From: Streptomyces sp. JHA26
GTDB lineage: Bacteria; Actinomycetota; Actinomycetes; Streptomycetales; Streptomycetaceae
DNA: 64,000 nucleotides
Reading direction: 5' to 3'
Assembly (NCBI RefSeq): GCF_002005565.1
Contig: NZ_BDJC01000003.1
Span: 62,001-126,000, forward strand
Shown: positions 41,782-49,900 of the stretch, in pieces
How positions within the stretch are numbered: the first letter of the stretch is position 1
Layout of the letters: every line of letters starts with the position of its first letter
Translations under genes and position numbers: made by a program
Notes under the pieces: generated by a model
What the model was told of the DNA's origin: nothing
What the model saw: only the letters and a program-made list of their open reading frames with translations
Database searches by the model: none

Positions 41782-43554
41782 TCAGCGTTCGGCTCCGTCT
41801 GTCTTGCTGCTACGGCTGACGCGCCGTCGGGGCGCGGTGGTGAGCTGGCGGCCGTCGTGGATGATCCGGATCAGTTCGTCTTCTATGAGCACTACGACCG
41901 TCGTACCCACTTTCAGGCGGGCGCCGACGTCGATCACCTGCCCCTTGACCACGATGCGTCCGGAAGGGTCCACGCGGTGCCGCTCATTGGTGTAAGCCGA
42001 AGAGGCGACGGGCTTGAAGCGGGCTACCCCCTCGGGAAGAGCGGTGGAGTGTGGCGCCGCGGGCATAATCTTGGTCGTGACGGGGCGGGAGCGAGGGCGG
42101 GCGTTGCGAGGCTCGACTGGACGAGGCGGGGGAATGGAGCCGGTTTTCCTGTAGACCTCCACCAAGGAGCGCAGGGCTTCGGCGGCCTGCTTCTCGATCT
42201 GGCGCACTCGTTCCCTGGTGACCCCGAGGTGCCTGCCGATGGCGTCAAGGGTCAAGCCAGGGCCACCATCGTCCAGGCCATGGCGCAGTGCGAGTACCCG
42301 GGCCTCACGCCAGGGCAGCCGGACGACCAGGCACCGCACTTCGTGCGGTGCCAGATCCATGTAGTCCGGTTCGTCTTCCAGGCTCTGCGGTTCCTGTGCC
42401 GTACGGTCGAATTCCTCGTGGAGCGCGTCATCACCGATGGCCTCGGCCAACTCCTCCAACGGGACGGTCCGGCGCACCTGAGACAGGAGCTCGGCCGCCT
42501 TCTCCTGAGACATCCCCGCACCGGCGGCCACGGCAGGAAGGGCGTCGGCAGGCGTGTCGTGGCCCAGCTCCCGAGCGGCTCTGTGCAGTGCGGCCAGGGA
42601 GTCGTGGGTGTGCACGGGAAGCCGGACGGTGCGGCTCTTGTCCGCCAGAGCCCGATGGATCGCCTGACGAATCCAGTTGACAGCGTAGGTCGAGAACTTG
42701 AAGCCCCTGCGATGGTCGAACAGCTCGATCGCGTGCAGCATGCCGAGGTTGCCCTCCTGGATCAGGTCCATGAGGTCCAACCCGCGCCCGGTGTGTCCGA
42801 CGGCGATGCTCACCACCAGCCGGAGGTTCGCGTGGGCGAACTCCGTAAAGGCCTGCTCCCCGAGCCGGACGAGCTGTTCGAGCTCGCGTCGGAGCTTGGG
42901 AGCGACCTTCCTGTCGGCTTCGTCCAGCTTTTCCCTCGCCAGCAGTCCCGCCTCGATGGCCTGGGCCAGTTCCGCCTCCTGCTGCCGGGAGAGCAGCGGA
43001 TACCTGCCGATCACCTTGCGGTAGTACTTCAGCGGGTTGAAGAAGGCCTGGCCCGTACCGGAGCTCTCGAAGGATGCGTCGGCGGCATTGGCGACAGGGC
43101 GCGTCGGAGGCTTCGGTGCTGGTGCTGGTGCTGGTGCTGGTGCGGGTGGGGCCGGAGCCGGCCGCAGCGTCTGTATCGTCAGTGCGGCCAGGTCGAGTCG
43201 GCTGTCCGGTCCCAGCTCGATGGTGAAGCGCGGGCCGGGCGCTCTCTGCGCCGGTACGGCGGGGAGCGCGAGAGGTGTAGGTGCCTCCTTCGAAGACGGA
43301 GTGGGCGTGGGGCGAGCCGGCCCGGACGATGCCGAAGGACTGCCGGTCGGTATACCGAACGAGGCCGCCAGGGCGGGAGGCAGCGTCACGCCTTCCCGTG
43401 CGACCCGGTTCAGGGCCTCGGCGATCACGGTCTTGTCCGTTCCCATCAGCAGCTGCCGTAGGCCGATCGAGGTGAGGACGCGTTCCGGGCCTGCCGCCGC
43501 CAGAAGTGCCGCGTGCAGCGCGGCCGCTGCTCCAGCCTCGACGTCCGTCGTCAT
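41782..43554 (-). CDS. Atypical sigma-70 factor with long N-terminal extension and beta-barrel-like C-terminal domain
   Basis: A 590-aa sigma-70 family protein. Residues 1-180 have no sigma homology and include an Ala/Pro linker with a (Pro-Ala)n run at ~135-150. Sigma region 1.2-like sequence (NPLKYYRKVIGRYPLLSRQQ) leads to region 2: NLRLVVSIAVGHTGRGLDLM, DLIQEGNLGMLHAIELFD, then FKFSTYAVNWIRQAIHRALA (~240-310). Region 4 HTH is LDAIGRHLGVTRERVRQIEK (~440-460). The last ~70 residues (HRVDPSGRIVVKGQVIDVG, then TVVVLIEDELIRIIHDGRQL) resemble the C-terminal beta-barrel of IS481-like/retroviral-type integrases. I start at ATG 43554 after AAAGGGGG. It is divergent from the three-gene locus at 43803 and may control it. 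Confidence 0.88.
   Translation of the reverse strand: MTTDVEAGAAAALHAALLAAAGPERVLTSIGLRQLLMGTDKTVIAEALNRVAREGVTLPPALAASFGIPTGSPSASSGPARPTPTPSSKEAPTPLALPAVPAQRAPGPRFTIELGPDSRLDLAALTIQTLRPAPAPPAPAPAPAPAPKPPTRPVANAADASFESSGTGQAFFNPLKYYRKVIGRYPLLSRQQEAELAQAIEAGLLAREKLDEADRKVAPKLRRELEQLVRLGEQAFTEFAHANLRLVVSIAVGHTGRGLDLMDLIQEGNLGMLHAIELFDHRRGFKFSTYAVNWIRQAIHRALADKSRTVRLPVHTHDSLAALHRAARELGHDTPADALPAVAAGAGMSQEKAAELLSQVRRTVPLEELAEAIGDDALHEEFDRTAQEPQSLEDEPDYMDLAPHEVRCLVVRLPWREARVLALRHGLDDGGPGLTLDAIGRHLGVTRERVRQIEKQAAEALRSLVEVYRKTGSIPPPRPVEPRNARPRSRPVTTKIMPAAPHSTALPEGVARFKPVASSAYTNERHRVDPSGRIVVKGQVIDVGARLKVGTTVVVLIEDELIRIIHDGRQLTTAPRRRVSRSSKTDGAER
43115..43146. repeat. GGTGCT hexanucleotide tandem repeat (5 copies) inside the sigma factor gene
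   Basis: Five tandem GGTGCT units (rightward) encode the Pro-Ala repeat in the linker of the leftward sigma factor gene. Six-base units change linker length without shifting frame, so copy-number variation would alter spacing between the N-terminal extension and the sigma core. Confidence 0.75.
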
Positions 43555-43703
43555 CGACGCCCCCTTTGTGCCCAACAGCAGTGCAACGAGCTTTCTCGTA
43601 TGGAACCACCAGCCACTGACAACTGCGTCACGAATGAAGACAGGCACTCGTTGTCAGGCAGGGCCCTTCATGCGCTCCGGCAGAACCGGTGCTCGCTGTT
43701 CCG

Positions 43704-43733
43704 TTTGCGCGGAACCTGTGTTCCAGGCGCAAA
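43704..43733. promoter_or_regulatory. Interrupted palindrome in the divergent sigma factor/three-gene promoter region
   Basis: Arms TTTGCGC (43704-43710) and GCGCAAA (43727-43733) enclose a second inverted pair GGAAC (43711-43715)/GTTCC (43720-43724). It lies ~70 bp upstream of the gene at 43803 and ~150 bp from the start of the divergent sigma factor. A regulator operator or an RNA hairpin in the 43803 leader are both possible. The TGCGCGGAACC text could also contain a sigma-factor promoter element. Confidence 0.5.
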
Positions 43734-43802
43734 GGAATGGTAGAACGGTAAACATCACCGGTCCGGACCGCAAGGAGGTACGGCTCGGTCGGGGAGGGAA
43801 AC

Positions 43803-46800
43803 ATGCTGGTGGATCCCGCGCAGCTGCTGGACGACTGCGAGCGGGCATGGCGCGAGGCGGGGGAGCCGTCGGCCGTGGAAGGGGGGGAGTCCGGCCTCCG
43901 GCGGACTGCGCTCGTCCTGGAGGCGCTGGTGGCCTACGCGCTGCTCGCCGAGCGGTCCGGCCTGCCGAAGGACACCGTGTTCACTCGCTGGCCCGCCTGC
44001 ACGGTGCACACAGTGGCGCTCGGTGCGGAGAGGGAAGTGCCCGGTCTCGCCCACCTGTTGTCCGAGGCGCGAGCGCGCGTCGTCGAGGCCCGTCCCGAGC
44101 TCGGCCGCCGCCGCGCCGCCGTGAGAGCAGCGACGGCCGGTGATGTCTGGGTCACGGCCGCCCAGGAGGCGGCCCGCTCGCTGGGCTGGGCATGGCGCCC
44201 ACCGGCCCTCGCGGCCCCGCCGGAGGCCCCTCCGCCCGCCCCCGTCACCCGAGGCGTCACGGCTCCGCCCGAACTCCGTCTCGGGCCCGGCGCGGGCAGT
44301 GTCCTGCTGGTTCTCCCCGGTGACCAGGGGACAACCGGCTGGCAGCTGGCGGCCGACGGCGAGTCGGTCACCGCGTCGCCACCGCACTGGGTTCTTTCCG
44401 GTCCCGTGCGCCGCGTCGAGGCCACCGACCCGACGGGCACCACTCATGTGTCGGCCGTCGTCGACCCGGACACCGTCCTGCTGGCCTTCGCAGCCGACGG
44501 CCACCGCGTCCCCCTCGACGAGCCGCTGCCCGCCACCGAGATCCACCTGCTGCACGTGGGCACCCTGGAGACGGAGGGCGCGCAGGCCGCAGCCGTCGAA
44601 CTGCCCACCCCGTACGGCTGGAGCGGCTGGACCCTGAGCAAGGTGTCCCTGGCCGGCGTGACCCGGCTCCGCACCTCGGGGGCGGCACCGGGCAACTGGC
44701 TGGAGGTGGCCGTCGGGCGGTCGTTCGGCTGGGAAGGCGGCGCGACGCTGCCCTGGCTCACCGGTGAGGACGGAGCACCGGTGTGGCACCGGCCGCCCGC
44801 ACTCCGGCTCCGACGCAAGCCGGGTGAGCCGGAGGCACGGCACTGGCAGGTGGAGGTGCGCCGCCCCGGCCGTGAGGAACCGCTGGCCCGCCTCACCGGC
44901 GCGCCCGGCGCCCTCCTCGACCCCTGGCAGGACGTCCCCGGCCCGCTGCTCGGCCCGTACGAGATCCTCGTCCACCGCCCTGACCGGAGGCGGGGGCGGC
45001 GCCTCACGGCCTTCCTGGCCGAGGGCGTCGAGGCGACCCCCTCCGCCGAGTGGCGCCTGCTCGCCCCGCACGGCGGACTGGCGCCGGCGCGCCTGACCCT
45101 CCGTACCAGCCGGCCGGTGACCGCCTCCAGCAATGCGGTCACCTTCGCCTCGTACGAGATCGCCAAGGAACTCGTCCTGCGCGACGGTACGAGCGAGTTC
45201 CGCGTCCAAGCGCTCGTCCCGCACTCCGAGGCCCGCCTGGAACTCGACGGCCGGCCCCTCGCCTGGTCCGTCCGGCCGCTCGACATCGACGCGGCCGACC
45301 TGGTGCGCGACAGCGCCCTGACCGTGCGGCTGCCGGAGCAGGCGGTGGCCGTGACCCCCGAACTGGCCCTCGTCGTCGAGGACGCGACCCTGCTCACCCT
45401 GACACCGGAACGCCGCACCCGGACCCGCAAGGGCGACCTGCGCTACTCCCTGACCGCTTTGACGGACACCGTCCGCGACTGCGCCAAGGCCGAACTGCGC
45501 CTGTTGGTCGCGGGGCAGAGCGTCCACGTCGGCACCGTCCGCACCCAGCCCATCGCGGAGGACGTCGTACCGGACGGCGCCGGACTGCTGCTGCGCGGGC
45601 TACGCCACCCCGGTGAGCTGACCGCCCGGATCCACAGGGTCCTCGCCCCGTGGCAGCAGCCGCTGAGCGTGCCGGTCGACGACAGCGGCCGTATCCCGCT
45701 GCCCGCCGCCTGGCGCTCGGCCGGCCCGCTCGTCGTGAGCCTGCACGCCGGGGCCCCCACGGCCGACACCGCGCCCTCCTGGCCCCGCCTGCGCGACCGC
45801 GACACGCTGGTACTGCGCCGTTCCCCCTGGACGTCCGCGGTCGTCGAGGCCACCGCCGCGACCCGGACCACGGAGTACCTGGGCGGACGCGGGACGCTGC
45901 CGCGGGGCACCGACGCCCTTCCTTACCAGTGGGTCGTGGCCGCCCGCGGCCGCGACCTGCAGGCGTGCGGAGCGAAGGAGAGCGCACCGGCGGAGTGCCG
46001 CCAGGCCCTGGGGGACGCCGGGGCCGACGCCCTTCTGGGAGCGGTCGGCAGTTCCCTGCGCTCCGGAGAACTGGCCGCCGTACTGGTGGGCAGCGGCCTG
46101 GCCGCCCTGCGCATCCGTGAGGTGGAGGACCCGGCCGCCGTACGCCCCGTCTGGCGACGGGCGCCCCTGTGCGCGCTGCTGCTCACGGCGCCGCTGCTGC
46201 CGTACCTGTCCGGCGACCCGGCCTATGAAATCGACGAGTTGTACCCGGAGGAGAAGGAACTCCTCGACGAAGTGGGACAGTTCCTGGGAAATGCGGGTAC
46301 GACGATCCTGGCCGGACACGAGGACCCCAGCAGCACGGTCGGCCGGTTCGACGCCCACGTCCGCGTCCTCGACGAACTCCCCGAGATCCAGCAACAGGCC
46401 ATGTGGCGCACGGCGGGTGTCGTGCCGCGCGGGCTCCTGGACATCGACACCCGCGCCGCGGCCGCCTGGCAGGCCTTCCGTGACCGGCGCAACCTCCAGT
46501 ACTACGCCGTGCGCGAGGAGTGCGAGGAGTGGCTGGAGGCCGTCGAGAACTTCCTCGACGAGGGGCACGACCTCCTGGCGCGGGCGTTCCGCGACCGGGG
46601 ATCTGGCCCGCTGCGCGGTCCCGACGAGGCGTGGATGCGGGTGCCCCAGTTCTCACTGGGCTGCGCGCTGATCGCGCGGCTCGCCGCCGCGGGGGACCAA
46701 CGAGCCGTCGGACTGGAGCGGGGACTGCGGCCGTTGTGGACGTCCGTGGCCGCCCACGCACCCGACCTCACCGCCGTCGACCTCGCCCTCGCGGAGTGCC

Positions 46801-46835
46801 TGGTCACGACCGAGACGGTGCGGGCGACCGGCTGA
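43803..46835 (+). CDS. Large protein of unknown function, first gene of candidate three-gene system
   Basis: A 1010-aa protein starting at ATG 43803 after GGGGAGGG. I recognise no domain. Residues ~1-115 look helical (LVDPAQLLDDCERAWREAGE); ~150-190 is Pro/Ala-rich. Residues ~190-690 are rich in alternating hydrophobic and charged strands and read like repeated beta-sandwich or jelly-roll units (ARLTLRTSRPVTASSNAVTF, ARLELDGRPLAWSVRPLDID, AKAELRLLVAGQSVHVGTV). Residues ~720-1010 are helical, including ELYPEEKELLDEVGQFLGN and FLDEGHDLLARAF. No TM helix or nuclease motif is seen. The helicase gene follows 123 bp downstream on the same strand. In Druantia type III a large unknown protein (DruH) is paired with a DUF1998 helicase (DruE); whether this is a distant equivalent needs a profile search. 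Confidence 0.85.
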   Translation: MLVDPAQLLDDCERAWREAGEPSAVEGGESGLRRTALVLEALVAYALLAERSGLPKDTVFTRWPACTVHTVALGAEREVPGLAHLLSEARARVVEARPELGRRRAAVRAATAGDVWVTAAQEAARSLGWAWRPPALAAPPEAPPPAPVTRGVTAPPELRLGPGAGSVLLVLPGDQGTTGWQLAADGESVTASPPHWVLSGPVRRVEATDPTGTTHVSAVVDPDTVLLAFAADGHRVPLDEPLPATEIHLLHVGTLETEGAQAAAVELPTPYGWSGWTLSKVSLAGVTRLRTSGAAPGNWLEVAVGRSFGWEGGATLPWLTGEDGAPVWHRPPALRLRRKPGEPEARHWQVEVRRPGREEPLARLTGAPGALLDPWQDVPGPLLGPYEILVHRPDRRRGRRLTAFLAEGVEATPSAEWRLLAPHGGLAPARLTLRTSRPVTASSNAVTFASYEIAKELVLRDGTSEFRVQALVPHSEARLELDGRPLAWSVRPLDIDAADLVRDSALTVRLPEQAVAVTPELALVVEDATLLTLTPERRTRTRKGDLRYSLTALTDTVRDCAKAELRLLVAGQSVHVGTVRTQPIAEDVVPDGAGLLLRGLRHPGELTARIHRVLAPWQQPLSVPVDDSGRIPLPAAWRSAGPLVVSLHAGAPTADTAPSWPRLRDRDTLVLRRSPWTSAVVEATAATRTTEYLGGRGTLPRGTDALPYQWVVAARGRDLQACGAKESAPAECRQALGDAGADALLGAVGSSLRSGELAAVLVGSGLAALRIREVEDPAAVRPVWRRAPLCALLLTAPLLPYLSGDPAYEIDELYPEEKELLDEVGQFLGNAGTTILAGHEDPSSTVGRFDAHVRVLDELPEIQQQAMWRTAGVVPRGLLDIDTRAAAAWQAFRDRRNLQYYAVREECEEWLEAVENFLDEGHDLLARAFRDRGSGPLRGPDEAWMRVPQFSLGCALIARLAAAGDQRAVGLERGLRPLWTSVAAHAPDLTAVDLALAECLVTTETVRATG

Positions 46836-46958
46836 GCCCGGCCGGAGGCAGGCGTCCCGCCCGAACGGGCCCGCGGACCCACGTCTCACCGGTCCTCAGC
46901 CGCCGCCCACCACCATCACACCTGTCCGCCCCGCCCGCCGCAGACCCGGAGCCAGCCC

Positions 46959-49900
46959 GTGCACAGCCTCGACCCGCTCGCTACATCCACACTGATCAGC
47001 GACACCTACCGCCGCTACCTGCGCTCCCTGCTGCCCCTGCGCGAACCCCGCCTGGCCGAGGCCCTCGCCCACGCGATCGACACCAGCCCGCTGCTCACCA
47101 AGGGGCCTCTGCTGGAGGCCACCCCCGCCTACGCGCCGGGCGCCACCCTGAACGAGCTCATCGGCGAGGGCGTACTGGACCCGGCGTTCCGACGGTTGAC
47201 GGGCCCCGCCCTGCCCGCCGACCGCCCCCTGTACCGGCACCAGGAGCAGGCACTGCGCAAGGCCGTGGCCGGACGCAACCTGGTCGTCGCCACGGGCACG
47301 GGCTCCGGCAAGACCGAGAGCTTCCTGCTGCCCGTTCTCAACGCGCTCGCCGCCGAACACGCCCGCGGCACCCTCGACCCCGGGGTCCGCGCCCTGCTGC
47401 TGTACCCCATGAACGCGCTCGCCAACGATCAGATGAAGCGCCTGCGCCGACTGCTCGCCGAAACACCGCACATCACCTTCGGCCGCTACACCGGCGACAC
47501 CAAGGACGACCCGCGCCAGGCCGCCGACACCTTCGAGCAGCTCAACCCCGGCGAGCCGCGCCTGCCCAACGAACTGCTCAGCCGCCGCGAGATGCGCGCC
47601 ACGCCGCCCCACATCCTGCTCACCAACTACGCCATGCTGGAGTACCTGCTGCTCCGTCCCCAGGACATGGACCTCTTCGAAGGCGAGCACGCGGGCGGCT
47701 GGAAGTTCGTCGTCGTCGACGAGGCCCACGTCTACGACGGAGCACGCGGCGCCGAACTGGCCATGCTGCTGCGCCGGCTGAAGGACCGGGTGGGGCAGGG
47801 ACGCGACATCCAGGCGATCGCCACCAGCGCCACCGTCGGCGCTGAGGAGAACCCCGCGGCCGTCACCGCCTTCGCCCAGGCACTCTTCGACGTCCCCTTC
47901 CACTGGGACGCCGACGATCCGGACGCACAGGACCTCGTCACCGCGACTCGGGTGGCCGCACCCGACGGCCCCCACTGGGGACCGCTGCCGACCACCGAAT
48001 ACCTGCGCCTGGCCGCCACGGCCGATCCCGGCCCCGAGATCGTGTCGGCCGCACGCATGCACGGACTGCCCGCCACCACCGCCCCGGCCGCCGCCCTCGC
48101 CGCCGAAGCCGGCACCGCCGCCCTGCGTCGGGCCCTCGCCGAAGGGCCCCGGCCCGTAGGCGAGATCGCCCAGGCCGTCTTCCCCGGCGACCCGGTGGGG
48201 CCGGCCGCCGTCACCGCGCTCATCCAGCTCGCCAGTCAGGTGACCGACACCGACGGCGCGCCCGTCCTCTCCGCCCGCTACCACCTCTTCGCCCGCGCCA
48301 CCGAAGGCGCGTTCACCTGCCTCGACCCGGTCGGCCCCCACCTCGACCTGGCCCGCCATGAGGTCTGCCCGCACTGCACACGGCCCTCCTTCGAACTGGG
48401 CGCCTGCCGCCGCTGCGGCGCCGTCCACCTGCACGGCACCCTCGACGGCCCCGGGGGGCGGCCCCGTCTCGTGCACCGCAAGTCCCCCGACAAGCCGCAC
48501 ACCTGGCTGCTCCTGGACGGGGACGGCACGGGCGCGGGTGTCGACGAGGACGACGAAACCCTCGGCGAGAGCGCCAAGGGCGGACTCAGCGAGCGCAGAC
48601 TGTGCACCCGCTGCGCCAGTGTGCACCCCGCCGGGACAGTGGCCTGTGCGGTGGACGGCTGCGAGGGGAGCGAGCTGCGTCGCGTTCATCAGCTGGACAC
48701 CCGTGAGGGAACCCCAGCTTCCTGCTTGGCCTGCGGCGCCCGTGGCCATGGCATGATCCGGCTCTTCGAGACGGGCAACGAGGCCGCCGCCGCCGTTCTG
48801 GGCACCGCCCTCTACCAGGCGCTGCCACCGGAGACCGACGGCCCCGCCGCCGCACTGCCCGGACGCGGCCGCAAGCTGCTGTTCTTCAGCGACAGCCGCC
48901 AGGCCGCCGCGTACTTCGCCCCCTACCTCGAGGGCTCCTACACCCGTATCCAGCACCGACGCCTGATGACCCAGGCCGTCCTGAAGGGCTGCCCCGGCCC
49001 TGACGAGCCGCTGCACATCGACGACCTCGTCGCCCACACCGTCCGCGCCGCCGACCGCGCCGGAGTCTTCCGCCGCAACGACTCCCGCCAGGCCAAGCAG
49101 CGCGAGGTCGCCTTGTGGGTGATGCAGGAAGTGCTCAGCATCGACGACCGACAGTCGCTCGAAGGCCTCGGCCTGCTCCGAGTCGACCTCGACCGCGAAC
49201 CCTTCTGGCGACCGCCCGCCGCCCTCACCTCCGTCGGCCTGAGCGACGACGAGGCCTGGTCGCTGGTGCAGGAATTGCTGCGCACCGTGCGAAACCAGGG
49301 CGCGCTCACCATGCCCGAGGACGTCGACGCCAGTGACGAGGCCTTCGCCCCGCGCCGCGGGCCCGTCTGGGTCCGCTCCAAGGGGTCCGACGCCAAACGC
49401 AAGGTGATCAGCTGGCTGCCCAGCGCCGCGGGCGTCTCCAACCGACGCGTCGACTACCTGGAGCGGGTGCTCGACGCCCTCGGCCACCAGGGCGACCGGC
49501 GCGGGACCGCACTTGACGTCCTCGGTCGGCTGTGGAGCGACCTCAGCACCGGGCACCTCGCCGACTGGTTGCCGGGGGAGACCCAGGCAGGCATCGGCGC
49601 GGTCCGCCGACTCGACCACGCCTGGCTGCGCCTGCGGCCCGTCAGCGACGACAGCGAGCCGCTGTACGCCTGCGACCGCTGCCGCCGCGTCGTCGCCGTG
49701 TCCGTACGCGGGGTGTGCCCCACCCTGCGCTGCACCGGCCGCCTCGAGGAGTACAAGCCCACCACCGAGACGGAGGGCCACCTCCGCCGCCTCTACCGCA
49801 CCTTCGACCCCGTTCCGCTGCGAGCCCAGGAACACACGGCCCAGTGGACCGGTGAAAAGGCGGCGGAGATTCAGGGCGAGTTCGTCCGCGGGCAGGTCAA

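Noticed and set aside
41830..42000. A separate transposase fragment downstream of the sigma factor
   Set aside because: The barrel-like segment is in frame with the sigma factor with no stop in between, so it is treated as its C-terminal domain.
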